The translations under genes were made by a program, and so were the position numbers. 64,000 bases of DNA from Streptomyces pinistramenti (lineage in GTDB: Bacteria; Actinomycetota; Actinomycetes; Streptomycetales; Streptomycetaceae), in assembly GCF_020564935.1 (NCBI RefSeq), contig NZ_JAJCXB010000010.1, positions 62,001 through 126,000 on the forward strand, in the 5' to 3' direction. Under the pieces are notes generated by a model, which was not told where the DNA came from, ran no database searches, and saw only the letters and a list, made by a program, of their open reading frames with translations. This document shows, piece after piece, positions 24,663 through 36,615 of this stretch. Within the stretch, counting starts at the first letter, position 1; each line of letters starts with the position of its first letter.

Positions 24663-25741
24663 CCGTGACCGTTCCGCAGGAGTTCCCCCGCTTCACCGCG
24701 GCCGCCGTACAGGCCGCCCCGGTCTTCCTCGATCCGGCCGCCACCGTCGACAAGGCGGTGGCGCTCATCCACGAGGCCGCAGCCCACGGCGCGTCCCTGG
24801 TCGCCTTCCCCGAGGTGTTCGTGCCCGGCTACCCCTACTGGAACTGGACGATGAACCCCGTCCAGGGCTCCCCCTGGTACGAGAAGCTCTACCGCGCCGC
24901 CGTCGACGTCCCCGGCCCGCACGTCGACGCGCTGCGCGCGGCGGCCGCCGCCACCGGCACCACCGTCGTCATCGGCATCAACGAGCGGGGCCGGCACAGC
25001 CTGGGCGTCCTCTACAACAGCGTGCTCACCATCGGCCCGGACGGCGCCCTGCTCGGCGTGCACCGCAAGCTCGTGCCGACCTGGGCGGAGAAGCTGACCT
25101 GGACGCAGGGCGACGGCAGTTCGGTGCGGGTGCACCACACCCCCGTCGGCCCGCTGGGCGTGCTGGCCTGCGGCGAGAACACCAACACCCTGGCGCGGTT
25201 CTCGCTGCTCTCGCAGGGCGAACTGGTCCATGTCGCCACCTACATCGCGCTGCCGGTCGCACCCGCCGACTACGACATGTCCGAGGCCATCGCGATCCGC
25301 ACGGCGGCCCACTCCTTCGAGGGCAAGCTCTTCTCCATCGTGGCCTGTTCGACGATCACCGACGAGATGACCGAGGTGGCGGCGGCCCACGACCCGGAGA
25401 TCGCCACGATGATGCGCCGCCCGCGCAGCGCCCTGTCCGGCGTCTTCGGGCCCGACGGCCGCCCGGTCACCGAGCCGTTGGTCGACGAGGAAGGCATCGT
25501 GTACGCGGAGATCGACCTGGCCCGCTGCATCCAGCCGAAGCAGATGCACGACATCATCGGCCACTACAACCGCTTCGACGTCTTCCGGCTGCACCACGAC
25601 ACCACGCACCGGCAGCCCCTGATCCGTACCGGCGAACGCCCGGACGAGGCGCCGCTGACCGGCCCCTGGTCGCCACCGGCCGAGCCGCAGCCCGAGGGCG
25701 GCGGCGAGTTCAGGCACGCTCGCTCTCCAGGGATGCGGTGA
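24659..25741 (+). CDS. nitrilase
   Basis: A 360-residue carbon-nitrogen hydrolase of the nitrilase branch. The catalytic triad is visible: Glu52 in AFPEVFVPGYPYW, Lys137 in VHRKLVPTWAEKL and the nucleophile Cys171 in LACGENTN. The long C-terminal tail is typical of spiral-forming nitrilases, which convert R-CN to R-COOH plus ammonia. ATG 24659 overlaps the previous stop (ATGA), so it is co-translated with the salicylyl-CoA 5-hydroxylase-type gene. It may supply an aromatic acid from its nitrile. The last 32 bp overlap, tail to tail, the convergent Rieske oxygenase gene. Confidence 0.92.
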   Translation: MTVTVPQEFPRFTAAAVQAAPVFLDPAATVDKAVALIHEAAAHGASLVAFPEVFVPGYPYWNWTMNPVQGSPWYEKLYRAAVDVPGPHVDALRAAAAATGTTVVIGINERGRHSLGVLYNSVLTIGPDGALLGVHRKLVPTWAEKLTWTQGDGSSVRVHHTPVGPLGVLACGENTNTLARFSLLSQGELVHVATYIALPVAPADYDMSEAIAIRTAAHSFEGKLFSIVACSTITDEMTEVAAAHDPEIATMMRRPRSALSGVFGPDGRPVTEPLVDEEGIVYAEIDLARCIQPKQMHDIIGHYNRFDVFRLHHDTTHRQPLIRTGERPDEAPLTGPWSPPAEPQPEGGGEFRHARSPGMR

Positions 25742-26894
25742 CCCATTGGTGGAAGGCGCCGATGTGGTGTTCGCTGGGCACCAGCACCCCGCCGTCGCGG
25801 TAGGCGCGGGAGTGCATGGCGGGCTGGGTGCGTTCGCAGGCGTCGAAGTCCTGGGTGTTGACGCGGTGGAAGAGTTCCACCGAGCGGGAGACGTCGGCGC
25901 CGGACGCGAGGACGTCGGGCAGGTAGAGCCAGTCGCATTCGACGACGGTGCGGTCGGCGGCCATCGGGAACATGCGGTGGACGATGACGTGGTCGGGGAC
26001 GAGGTTGACGAAGACCTGCGGCCTGATGGTCAGGGCGTAGTAGCGGCGGTCCTGGTCGTCCTCGATGCCGGGCAGCCGGCCGAAGCCGCCGGTGCCGTCG
26101 ACGGTGAAGCCCTCGGCCTCGTCGGCGAACCGCGCACCGTGGCCCACGTAGTACTGGGCGGCCAGCCCATCGGCGAACTCCGGTAGTACGTCGGTGAGTT
26201 CGGGGTGGATGGTGGCGCAGTGGTAGCACTCCATGAAGTTCTCGATGAGGAGCTTCCAGTTGGCGCGCACGTCGTAGGTCAGGCGTGTGCCGAGGGCGAG
26301 GTCCTCGGTGCGGTAGCGGTCGAGTGCGGCCGCGTCGCCGAGGCGTTCGACGGCGGCGCCGATCACCGTGTCCTCGAAGGACGGCGGCTCGTCGGCGAGG
26401 CACACCCAGGCGTAGCCCAGCCATTCGCGCAGGTGGACGCCGATCAGTCCGCGTTCGGTGCGGTCGATGTCCGGCATCTTCCGGAGGTTGGGGGCCGCGG
26501 TGAGCCGGCCGTCCAGGTCGTAGGTCCAGGCGTGGTACGGGCATTGGAGGCTGCGGCGGACCTCGCCGGCCTCCTCGGTGCACAGGCGGGCGCCGCGGTG
26601 GCGGCAGATGTTGAGGAAGGCGCGGAGTTCGCCGCGGCGGTTGCGGGTGATCAGGATGCTTTCCCCGCCGACCTGCACGGTGCGGAAGGCGCCCGGCTTA
26701 CCCAGGTCGCTGCCGCGTACGGCGCAGAACCAGAGGCGTTCGAAGATCTTCTCCTGCTCCTGCCGGAAGAGGCCGGGGTCGGTGTAGGCGGGGCCGGGGA
26801 GGGTGGCGATCAGGCTGCCTGCCGGGCCGGACGGGAGGGGTTCCTGGCCGGGCTGCCGCGGGGTGCGCGCACCGGTCACGGGGGTGGTGGTCAT
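25710..26894 (-). CDS. Rieske non-haem iron oxygenase, quaternary amine demethylase type
   Basis: A 394-residue oxygenase alpha subunit. The Rieske centre is CRHRGARLCTEEAGEV followed by LQCPYHAWTYDLDG (Cys-x-His, then Cys-x2-His). The mononuclear iron site is ENFMECYHCATIHPELTDV with the two His, and VNLVPDHVIVHRMFP follows. The sequence resembles GbcA-type glycine betaine and stachydrine demethylases rather than ring dioxygenases, and no beta subunit is present. ATG 26894 has GAGGAG 7 bp upstream. It follows a dimethylglycine-dehydrogenase-like gene. A Rieske ferredoxin and reductase diverge from the same region and could supply electrons. Formaldehyde would be released. Confidence 0.88.
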   Translation of the reverse strand: MTTTPVTGARTPRQPGQEPLPSGPAGSLIATLPGPAYTDPGLFRQEQEKIFERLWFCAVRGSDLGKPGAFRTVQVGGESILITRNRRGELRAFLNICRHRGARLCTEEAGEVRRSLQCPYHAWTYDLDGRLTAAPNLRKMPDIDRTERGLIGVHLREWLGYAWVCLADEPPSFEDTVIGAAVERLGDAAALDRYRTEDLALGTRLTYDVRANWKLLIENFMECYHCATIHPELTDVLPEFADGLAAQYYVGHGARFADEAEGFTVDGTGGFGRLPGIEDDQDRRYYALTIRPQVFVNLVPDHVIVHRMFPMAADRTVVECDWLYLPDVLASGADVSRSVELFHRVNTQDFDACERTQPAMHSRAYRDGGVLVPSEHHIGAFHQWVTASLESERA

Positions 26895-26962
26895 CTGCGG
26901 TCTCCTCAAGCGCGCTGCGTGCGGGTGGGTCCGTCGGCCCGGTTGTCGGCGGGCCGTCGCGG

Positions 26963-29676
<2,714 letters not shown>

Positions 29677-29691
29677 GCCCTACCCCTCAGT

Positions 29692-29878
29692 GTTGCGCAG
29701 TGCACGACTGGTTGCGCGATGAGAGACATAGTGGGAACGCCGGATCGGCGGCGTCAAGAGGCCCGACGCTCACGCTTGGTAAAACCGCGGGCAGCGAAGC
29801 GTAAGGACCCTGCCGTGCCCGGAAGTTCCGCCGGAACCGCTTGACGCACTGCCCCCGAGTCGGGATTCTGTTGCGCAG
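29692..29878. promoter_or_regulatory. repeated GTTGCGCAG motif in the divergent control region
   Basis: GTTGCGCAG occurs at 29692-29700 and 29870-29878, with GTTGCGCGA at 29711-29719. The sites lie between the N-demethylase operon and the ferredoxin gene, and the last overlaps a -35. They may be binding sites of one regulator for both operons. The rest of 29426-29937 holds only the dehydrogenase remnant and promoters. Confidence 0.4.
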
Positions 29879-29923
29879 AGCGCTCCGCCGTGCACATAAC
29901 GAAACTCAACTGTCCCGAACAGT
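29871..29923 (+). promoter_or_regulatory. promoter and inverted repeat ahead of the ferredoxin gene
   Basis: TTGCGC (29871-29876) and CATAAC (29895-29900), 18 bp apart, form a weak promoter. A perfect inverted repeat ACTGT-CCCGA-ACAGT lies at 29909-29923, between the expected transcript start and the ribosome binding site. It could be an operator or an mRNA hairpin. Confidence 0.45.
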
Positions 29924-29937
29924 AAGAGGGGTGCCCC

Positions 29938-30261
29938 GTGATTCCCGTCTGCCACCTCGAAGAACTCCCCGCGGGCGAGTCCGTGCGCATCGACACCGCG
30001 CCGCCGATCGCCGTGTTCAACGCCGACGGCACGCTGTACGCCATCGACGACACCTGCACCCACCAGGACGCCTCGCTCGCCGACGGCTGGCTGGAAGGCT
30101 GCCTGGTCGAATGCCCGCTGCACGCCGCCTCGTTCGACCTGCGCACCGGCGCCGCCACCTGCCTGCCCGCCCGCCGCGCGGTACGCACCCACCCGGTCAC
30201 CGTCGCCGACGGCATGATCTACGTGCACCACACCGCCGCCGATGAGGGCACCGCCGCATGA
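29938..30261 (+). CDS. Rieske [2Fe-2S] ferredoxin
   Basis: A 107-residue stand-alone Rieske ferredoxin. DDTCTHQDASLADGWLEG and VECPLHAASFDLRTG give the Cys-x-His and Cys-x2-His cluster ligands, close to the BphF/HcaC type that donates electrons to Rieske oxygenases. GTG 29938 follows AGAGGGG. The stop overlaps the start of the reductase gene (ATGA), so the two are made together. The natural acceptor is the Rieske oxygenase encoded divergently nearby. Confidence 0.92.
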   Translation: MIPVCHLEELPAGESVRIDTAPPIAVFNADGTLYAIDDTCTHQDASLADGWLEGCLVECPLHAASFDLRTGAATCLPARRAVRTHPVTVADGMIYVHHTAADEGTAA

Positions 30262-31442
30262 ACACCGTCACGGTCATCGGCGCCTCACTCGCAGGTCTCC
30301 ACACCGCCCGCGCGCTGCGCTCCCAGGGCTTCGACGGCCGGCTGGTGATCGTCGGCGACGAGCACCACCGCCCCTACGACCGGCCGCCGCTGTCCAAGGG
30401 CTTCCTCACCGGAGCCACCGACCAGAGCCAACTCGCCCTGGCCGACGCGGAGGAGATCGCCGACCTGGACGCGGAATGGCGGCTCGGCAGCCGGGCGGCC
30501 GGACTCGACACCGGCACCCGCTCGGTACGCATCGCGGGCGCGGCGCCGCTGGTCACCGACGGCCTGGTCATCGCCACCGGCGCCACACCCCGGCAGCTAC
30601 CCGGCCCTGCCCGCGCGGGAGTTCACACCCTGCGCACCCTCGACGACGCCCAGGCGCTGCGCGCGGACCTGGCCCGCGGCCCCGCACGGGTGGTGGTCAT
30701 CGGCGGCGGCTTCATCGGCGCCGAGGTGGCGTCCTCCTGCGCCGCGCTCGGCCATGAGGTGACGGTGGTGGAGGCCGCGCCGCTGCCCCTCGTACCCCAG
30801 CTCGGCGACGCGATGGCGCGGATCTGCGCCGCGCTGCACGCGGAGCACGGCGTCACCCTGCTCACCGGTACCGGCGTCGCGGGGCTGTGCGCGGAGGGCG
30901 CCACGGACCGGGTGACCGCCGTGGACCTCGCCGACGGCAGCCGACTGCCCGCCGATGTGGTCGTCGTCGGCATCGGCGTACGCCCCCGCACCGACTGGCT
31001 CGAAGGCTCCGGGCTGCCGCTCGACGACGGGGTGTGCTGCGACGCGGGGTGCGTCACGCCGGTGCCCGCGATCGTGGCGGTGGGCGATGTGGCCAGGGTG
31101 GACGGCTGCCGCGCCGAGCACTGGACCAGCGCGACCGAACAGGCCGCCGTCGCCGCCCGCAACCTCCTCGCGAACGCCACCGTCGCCACCCACCGCAGCC
31201 TGCCCTACTTCTGGTCCGACCAGTACGGCGTCCGCATCCAGTTCGCCGGCCACCGGCTGCCCACCGACACGCCACGCCTCATCGAAGGCTCCCCCGACGA
31301 CCGCAGCTTCCTCGCCGCATACGAACGCGACGGGCGCACCACCGCCGTCCTCGCCCTCAACCGCCCCCGCCCCTTCATGCGCCTGCGCCGCGAACTCGCC
31401 CGGGAGGTCGCCGAGAAGTGCCCGCTTTCCCCCTCCCTCTGA
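30258..31442 (+). CDS. NAD(P)H:ferredoxin reductase (FAD-dependent)
   Basis: A 394-residue pyridine-nucleotide-disulphide oxidoreductase of the oxygenase-coupled ferredoxin reductase class. It has an FAD loop at the N-terminus (VTVIGASLAGLHTARAL), YDRPPLSKGFL, a second Rossmann loop for NAD(P)H (VVVIGGGFIGAEVASSC), VVVVGIGVRPRTDWL, and the C-terminal VAVGDVARVD flavin contact. The last ~70 residues (YFWSDQYGVRIQFAG) are the reductase C-terminal domain. It passes electrons to the ferredoxin encoded just before it. Confidence 0.93.
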   Translation: MNTVTVIGASLAGLHTARALRSQGFDGRLVIVGDEHHRPYDRPPLSKGFLTGATDQSQLALADAEEIADLDAEWRLGSRAAGLDTGTRSVRIAGAAPLVTDGLVIATGATPRQLPGPARAGVHTLRTLDDAQALRADLARGPARVVVIGGGFIGAEVASSCAALGHEVTVVEAAPLPLVPQLGDAMARICAALHAEHGVTLLTGTGVAGLCAEGATDRVTAVDLADGSRLPADVVVVGIGVRPRTDWLEGSGLPLDDGVCCDAGCVTPVPAIVAVGDVARVDGCRAEHWTSATEQAAVAARNLLANATVATHRSLPYFWSDQYGVRIQFAGHRLPTDTPRLIEGSPDDRSFLAAYERDGRTTAVLALNRPRPFMRLRRELAREVAEKCPLSPSL

Positions 31443-31454
31443 GGGCGCGGCGGT

Positions 31455-32393
31455 TCAGACCGCCGTCGGCGGTTCCGGGCGGGTCAGCCGCTGCTGGTCG
31501 ATGGTGCCGGCGGCGGTGCGCAGCATGCGGATGGCCTGGTCGAGGAACGGGTTGGGGTCGGCGGTGCGGCGTACCGCGAACACCCGCCGGACATGGGCGG
31601 GGTTGGCGAGCCTGATGATGTGCACCTCGTGCGATTCCAGCAGCGCGAGTTCGGGGACGATCGCCACACCCAGGCCCTTGCGCACCAGCTCGAAGGGCAG
31701 GTTGTAGTCGTTGGTGCGGAACAGGACTTCGGGGCGGAAGCCGCCTTCGGCACAGATGTGGAGGAGGGAGCGGGCCGCGTCGGTGTCCTCGCGGTAGCAG
31801 ATCCAGCGCTCGGCCGACAGGTCGCCGACCTGGATGCGTTTGCGGTGCGAGAGCCGGTGCCCGGTGGGGACCAGGACATACAGCGGCTCCTCCAGGATCA
31901 GCGTCGTCTCCAGGTCGTCCGGCCAGTTGTGCGGCACCATGCCGTACTCGAAGATCACCGCGAGGTCGAGCCGGCCCTCGGTCACCGCGGGCACGGTGAC
32001 CTGCGGGTCGCCCTCTTCGTAGCGGACGTCGACCTGCGGCCGGTCGCGGAGGAATTCGGCCAGCACGGCGGGCACCAGGCGGAACCCGGCCGACCAGAAG
32101 CTGCCCAGGTGCAGTCGGCCGCGCTCGGCCGCCGCGAAGGAGCGCAACTCGTCCTCGGCCGACTCCAGTTCGGCCAGCAGCCGGGCGGCCCTGCGGGCGA
32201 GCTGTACGCCGGCGGCCGTCGGGCGCACGCTGCGCGGTGAGCGCTCGAAGAGCTGGACGCCCAGGGCACGTTCCACCGAGGAGATCTGCTGCGATATGGC
32301 GGAGGGCGAGTAGCCGAGACGGCGGGCGGAGATCCGCAGCGAGCCGGTCGCCACGACTTCGCGTACCGCTTGCAGCTGCGTCGGGGTCAGCAT
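31455..32393 (-). CDS. LysR family transcriptional regulator
   Basis: A 312-residue LysR-type regulator: MLTPTQLQAVREVVATGSLR, then ARRLGYSPSAISQQISSVE as the helix-turn-helix, and a periplasmic-binding-like effector domain from about residue 90 (GRLHLGSFWSAGFRLVPAVL). It is convergent with the reductase gene (12 bp between stops) and divergent from the ABC transporter operon across 278 bp, so regulation of that importer is the simplest guess. Confidence 0.9.
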   Translation of the reverse strand: MLTPTQLQAVREVVATGSLRISARRLGYSPSAISQQISSVERALGVQLFERSPRSVRPTAAGVQLARRAARLLAELESAEDELRSFAAAERGRLHLGSFWSAGFRLVPAVLAEFLRDRPQVDVRYEEGDPQVTVPAVTEGRLDLAVIFEYGMVPHNWPDDLETTLILEEPLYVLVPTGHRLSHRKRIQVGDLSAERWICYREDTDAARSLLHICAEGGFRPEVLFRTNDYNLPFELVRKGLGVAIVPELALLESHEVHIIRLANPAHVRRVFAVRRTADPNPFLDQAIRMLRTAAGTIDQQRLTRPEPPTAV

Positions 32394-32559
32394 CAGGGGA
32401 AATTAACACTCCACGCGCCAACGCCACCAGGGGTGTTGCTCGTGCTGTGGGCAGGCGCGTACGGGCCGCCCGCCGGAAGGCCGAAGGGGACCGTGCGGCG
32501 GCCGCATCGCGGGGCCGCCCGCCGGATTCCTCCTGCCGTCCACCCTGTGAGATGCATCA

Positions 32560-32571
32560 GTTCTGCTGAAC
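32560..32571. promoter_or_regulatory. inverted repeat in the lysR / ABC transporter gap
   Basis: GTTC-TGCT-GAAC is a perfect 12-bp palindrome in the 278-bp divergent region. A second one, TCAG-TAG-CTGA, sits at 32638-32648, just before the transporter start. Either could be an operator; no clear -10/-35 pair was found. Confidence 0.3.
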
Positions 32572-32671
32572 GAAGTGTGCACAGATGCGCGCCCTGTCTC
32601 ATCTTGTGCGGGGCCACGGCCTGGCGCACATTGAGCGATCAGTAGCTGACCGACCCGAGAAGGGCACCTCC

Positions 32672-33598
32672 ATGGACAGACGGCTCGCAGGTCCACGCGC
32701 CCGCGGTACGACGCGCCGGGTGGCGGTCGGCCTCGGCGTCACCGCGCTGCTCCCCCTCGCATCGGCCTGCGGCACCTCCGATCCCACCGCGAAGTCCACC
32801 GCCCCCGTCCAGCGCAAGGACGCCGCGCTGCACGCGCTGCTGCCCGCGAAGATCAGGAAGTCCGGCACGCTGACCGTCGCCACCGGCGACGACTACCCGC
32901 CGCTGGTGTCCCTCGCCGTCGACAACAAGACGCTGGTCGGTATGGAGCCCGACCTGATGACGGCCGTCGCCCAGGTTCTGGGGCTCAAGGTGACGTTCAC
33001 CAGGGCCGGCTTCGACAGCCTCATCGGCGGTGTGCAGTCGCACCGTTACGACCTGGCGATCCAGGCGATGCTCGACAAGCCGGAGCGGCGGCAGCACATC
33101 ACCTTCGTCGACTACTTCCGCACCAGCAGCTCCCTCCTGGTCGACGACCGGCACGCGAAGGAGATCGGCTCGCTCGGCGACCTGTGCGGCAAGCAGGTCG
33201 CGGTGGAACAGGGCACCGCGCAGGTCGAGGACGCCGATACGCAGAAGAAGAAGTGCACGGCGGCCGGCCGGGCGGCGCCCGAAGTGCTGGTCTTCCCCAA
33301 CTCCGTCGGCTGTTTCCAGGCGCTGTCCACCGGCCGCGCCCAGGTGTTCGTCGGCGGCACCCCGACCGTCGCCTACCAGGCCGCGCAGTCCAGCGGCCGG
33401 CTGCGCCAGGTCGGCCGTCCCTACCGCTTCCTGCCGTACGGGATCCTCGTCGACAAGGAGCAGGGCGCGCTCGTCAAGGCCGTGCAGAAGGCCCTGCAGA
33501 AGGTCATCGACAACGGCAGCTACGGCACGATCCTCAAGCAGTGGAAGGTCACGGCCGGGGCGCTGCGGCAGGCGACGGTGAACGGGGGCGCGGCATGA
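32672..33598 (+). CDS. ABC transporter substrate-binding lipoprotein (amino-acid type)
   Basis: A 308-residue lipoprotein. A basic N-terminus and hydrophobic stretch end in the lipobox LASAC with Cys33 as the lipidation site. The mature part is a family 3 solute-binding protein: [19 protein letters not shown], then [20 protein letters not shown] and [24 protein letters not shown]. It binds a polar amino-acid-like or cationic ligand outside the membrane. The ATG follows GAAGGG, and the stop overlaps the permease start (ATGA). The ligand is unknown; betaines, amino acids or a pyridine carboxylate are possible from the neighbours. Confidence 0.92.
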   Translation: MDRRLAGPRARGTTRRVAVGLGVTALLPLASACGTSDPTAKSTAPVQRKDAALHALLPAKIRKSGTLTVATGDDYPPLVSLAVDNKTLVGMEPDLMTAVAQVLGLKVTFTRAGFDSLIGGVQSHRYDLAIQAMLDKPERRQHITFVDYFRTSSSLLVDDRHAKEIGSLGDLCGKQVAVEQGTAQVEDADTQKKKCTAAGRAAPEVLVFPNSVGCFQALSTGRAQVFVGGTPTVAYQAAQSSGRLRQVGRPYRFLPYGILVDKEQGALVKAVQKALQKVIDNGSYGTILKQWKVTAGALRQATVNGGAA

Positions 33599-34542
33599 GC
33601 GGGCGTCCGGTGACGGCGGAAGCGGACGGCACGGCCCCGGCGAAGGGGCCGGCGGACGGCGACCGGATCCGCGCGGTGCCGCTGCGGCATCCCGGCCGCT
33701 GGGTGACCTCGGCGGTGCTGATCTTCGTCCTGGTGTTCCTGGTGCAGGGCTGGGCGGCCAACCCCCGGATGCAGTGGGCGACGGTCGGCGAGTTCCTGTT
33801 CGCGCCGGTGGTGCTGGAGGGGCTGCGCACCACGCTGCTGCTGACGGTGGCGGCGATGGCCATCGGCATCGCGGGCGGCGTGGTCGTGGCGGTGCTGCGG
33901 ATGTCGGCCAACCCGGTGCTGGCCAGGCTCAGCGCCTTCTACATCTGGGTGTTCCGCGGTACGCCACTGCTGGTGCAGCTGCTGTTCTGGTACTTCCTGT
34001 CGGCCATCGTCCCGGTGATCGGCTTCGGCGTGCCCTGGGGCCCGACGTTCTTCCAGGTCGACACCAACCGGCTGATCACGCAGATGACCGCGGCCGTACT
34101 GGGCCTCGGTCTGCACGAGGCCGCGTACATGGCGGAGATCGTCCGGGCCGGCCTGGACTCCGTGGACGAGGGGCAGAGCGAGGCGGCGCACGCGCTGGGC
34201 ATGACGCGGCGGCAGACGCTGCGCCGGATCGTGCTGCCGCAGGCGCTGCGCCTGATCATCCCGCCGACCGGCAATCAGGCGATCTCCATGCTCAAGACCA
34301 CCTCGCTGGTGTTCGCCATCGCCGTGCCCGAGCTGCTGACCTCGATCCAGGGCATCTACTCGCGCAACTTCCAGCAGGTGCCGCTGCTCGCCGTCGCCTG
34401 CGTCTGGTATCTGGTGGCGACGTCGGTGCTGAACGTCGGCCAGCACTACCTGGAGCGCCGCTTCCGGCGCGGCGACGGCCGCGCCACCGCACAGCGCCGT
34501 CGGCGGCAAGCCGTCACCCCGTTCGAGGAGCCGCAGTCTTGA
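33595..34542 (+). CDS. ABC transporter permease (amino-acid type)
   Basis: A 315-residue HisM/GlnP-type permease. A hydrophilic N-terminal tail of ~35 residues precedes the first membrane segment ([14 protein letters not shown]). The BPD_transp_1 domain runs from about residue 75, with [19 protein letters not shown] and the EAA loop [20 protein letters not shown] that contacts the ATPase. At the C-terminus a basic tail follows the last segment. Its ends overlap both neighbours by 4 bp, giving an SBP-permease-ATPase operon. Confidence 0.93.
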   Translation: MSGRPVTAEADGTAPAKGPADGDRIRAVPLRHPGRWVTSAVLIFVLVFLVQGWAANPRMQWATVGEFLFAPVVLEGLRTTLLLTVAAMAIGIAGGVVVAVLRMSANPVLARLSAFYIWVFRGTPLLVQLLFWYFLSAIVPVIGFGVPWGPTFFQVDTNRLITQMTAAVLGLGLHEAAYMAEIVRAGLDSVDEGQSEAAHALGMTRRQTLRRIVLPQALRLIIPPTGNQAISMLKTTSLVFAIAVPELLTSIQGIYSRNFQQVPLLAVACVWYLVATSVLNVGQHYLERRFRRGDGRATAQRRRRQAVTPFEEPQS

Positions 34543-35330
34543 AGAGCGCAGCCATGACAAGCGCAGTCCCGAAGAGCGCCGTGCGGGCCGAGGGGGTGTG
34601 CAAGAGTTTCGGCACCGTCGATGTGCTCAAGGGGATCGATCTGACGGTGGCGGCAGGCGAGGTGATGTGCCTGATCGGCCCGTCGGGATCCGGCAAGTCG
34701 ACGTTCCTGCGCTGCATCAACCACCTGGAGCGCATCGATGCGGGCCGGCTGTACGTCGGCGACCAGCTGATCGGCTACGAGGAGCGCGGCGGCCGCATCC
34801 ATGAGCTGGCCGACAAGGCGGTGGCCCGGCAGCGGCGCGGCATCGGCATGGTCTTCCAGCGCTTCCACCTGTTCCCGCACCTGACCGCGCTGGAGAACGT
34901 CGCCGAGGCCCCGGTACTGGTCAACGGCGAGTCCAAGGCGAAGGCGCGGGTGCGCGGCCGGGAGCTGCTGGCCCGGGTGGGCCTCGCCGACAAGGCAGGC
35001 AACTACCCTTCGCAGCTCTCCGGAGGCCAGCAGCAGCGGGTGGCCATCGCCCGCGCCCTGGCCATGCGTCCGGAGCTGATGCTGTTCGACGAGCCGACGT
35101 CGGCGCTCGACCCGGAACTCGTCGGCGAGGTCCTGGACGTGATGCGCGGACTCGCCGCCGACGGCATGACGATGATCGTCGTCACGCACGAGATGGGCTT
35201 CGCCCGCGAGGTGGGTGACGCGCTGGTCTTCATGGACGACGGCGTGGTCGTCGAGTCCGGCTGCCCCGCCGACGTCCTCGGCTCGCCGCGCGAGGTGCGC
35301 ACCCAGGCATTCCTCAGCAAGGTGCGGTAG
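34539..35330 (+). CDS. ABC transporter ATP-binding protein (amino-acid type)
   Basis: A 263-residue ATPase of the polar amino acid class. It has Walker [14 protein letters not shown] near residue 49, a Q-loop in [17 protein letters not shown], the signature [16 protein letters not shown], Walker [14 protein letters not shown] and the switch His in VVTHEMGFA. The TTG at 34539 is preferred because it overlaps the permease stop (TTGA) and has GAGGAG 8 bp upstream; ATG 34554 is a possible alternative, five codons later. It completes the importer. Confidence 0.93.
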   Translation: MKSAAMTSAVPKSAVRAEGVCKSFGTVDVLKGIDLTVAAGEVMCLIGPSGSGKSTFLRCINHLERIDAGRLYVGDQLIGYEERGGRIHELADKAVARQRRGIGMVFQRFHLFPHLTALENVAEAPVLVNGESKAKARVRGRELLARVGLADKAGNYPSQLSGGQQQRVAIARALAMRPELMLFDEPTSALDPELVGEVLDVMRGLAADGMTMIVVTHEMGFAREVGDALVFMDDGVVVESGCPADVLGSPREVRTQAFLSKVR

Positions 35331-35383
35331 CGGCGGCCCGCCGCCCGCATCCGCCTTCCCTCTCTCCCAGACAGGAACGAACC

Positions 35384-36553
35384 ATGTCCCGTGTACTGGT
35401 CATCGGCGCCGGTGTGCTCGGCGCGTCCGTCGCGCATCATCTGGCACGGGCCGGCGCCGAGGTCACCGTCATCGACGCCGGCGGCCCCGCGTCCGGCACG
35501 TCGAGCGCCACCTTTTCCATCGACGTCACGCACCTCAAGACCCCTTATTCCTACTACGAGTTGAACCGTCGCAGTGCCGCCGCGCATCTGACGCTCGGCG
35601 AGGAGCTGGGCGGCGCCGCCTGGCGGCATCAGGTGCCGCTCGTCCAGTGGGGCCACACCCCGCACGAGCGCCGGGTGATCAACGAGCGTGCGCAGCGGCT
35701 GCGTTCCTGGGGGCACGCGTGCCGGACGACGGGTACCGAGGCGCTGGCCGAGCTGGCGCCCGGCGCCGACCCGGCGGCCTGCGCGGCACCGGAGCTGGTC
35801 GTGCACGATCACGCGGCGTGGTACGACGCGCCGCTGCTGGCCCGCGCTCTGCTGGACCGGGCCGCCCTGAACGGCGCCGCGATCCGCTACGGCCTGCGGG
35901 TCACGGCGCTGCTGCGGCGCGGCGACCGGGTCGTGGGGGTGGCGACCGAGGGCCGCCGCTGGGAGGCGGACCACGTCATCAACTGCGCAGGGCCCGAAGC
36001 CGGGAGGATCGCCGCGCTCGCCGACGTGTCGCTGCCGCTGACCCGGATCCCCGGCCTGGTCGGCGAGAGCACTCCGGTGCCCGCGGCCCGGCTGGGCGCG
36101 ATCCTCGCGACACCGGGCGTGGACCTGCGCCCCGCGCCGGGTGACCGGGTGTGCTCGATCTCCTGGCCGGTGGACGCGTTGTTGCCGGCCGACGGGGACA
36201 CCGGGCGGGAACAGCAGCCGGGCCTGGAGGAGGAGTTGCACCGCCGTGGCGGCGAGGTGCTGCCTGCGCTGCGCACCGCGGGGCTCACCGGCGTACGCCG
36301 CGGTGTGCGGCCGGTGCCGGCCGACGGGCTGCCGCTGGTGGGCACGGTGCCGGGCGCCGATGGCCTGTACAGCGTGGTGACGCACAGCGGGGTGACGCTT
36401 GCGCCGCTGCTGGGCGAGCTGGCCGCCGAGGAGGTCCTCTCCGGGCGCGCGGTGCCCGCGCTCGCGCCGTACCGGCCTTCGCGTGAGCCCGCGGCCGATG
36501 TCCAGGACGAGAGTGTCCAGGTGATGAGCAATCAGCAGGCCGCCGCCGAGTAG
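35384..36553 (+). CDS. FAD-dependent amine oxidoreductase (DAO family)
   Basis: A 389-residue D-amino-acid/sarcosine oxidase-like flavoenzyme: RVLVIGAGVLGASVAHHLARAG at the start, ATFSIDVTHLKTP in the usual substrate/flavin region, ADHVINCAGPEAGRIA, and the C-terminal GVRPVPADGLPLVGTVPG near residue 310. It would oxidise an N-methyl or alpha amine, making H2O2 or reducing another acceptor. It follows the ABC importer by 53 bp and probably acts on the imported compound. A long terminator separates it from the nicotinate-type genes. Confidence 0.88.
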   Translation: MSRVLVIGAGVLGASVAHHLARAGAEVTVIDAGGPASGTSSATFSIDVTHLKTPYSYYELNRRSAAAHLTLGEELGGAAWRHQVPLVQWGHTPHERRVINERAQRLRSWGHACRTTGTEALAELAPGADPAACAAPELVVHDHAAWYDAPLLARALLDRAALNGAAIRYGLRVTALLRRGDRVVGVATEGRRWEADHVINCAGPEAGRIAALADVSLPLTRIPGLVGESTPVPAARLGAILATPGVDLRPAPGDRVCSISWPVDALLPADGDTGREQQPGLEEELHRRGGEVLPALRTAGLTGVRRGVRPVPADGLPLVGTVPGADGLYSVVTHSGVTLAPLLGELAAEEVLSGRAVPALAPYRPSREPAADVQDESVQVMSNQQAAAE

Positions 36554-36559
36554 CGACAC

Positions 36560-36615
36560 CGGCCCCGCGGACCCCGTTCCCGTCCCGCCGCACGGCGTGT
36601 GCGGGAGCGGGGCCG
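36560..36615 (+). terminator. terminator of the ABC importer/oxidase operon
   Basis: CGGCCCCGC (36560-36568) pairs with GCGGGGCCG (36607-36615), and an inner stem CCGCAC/GTGCGG lies at 36588-36604. It starts 6 bp after the stop codon. Confidence 0.65.
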
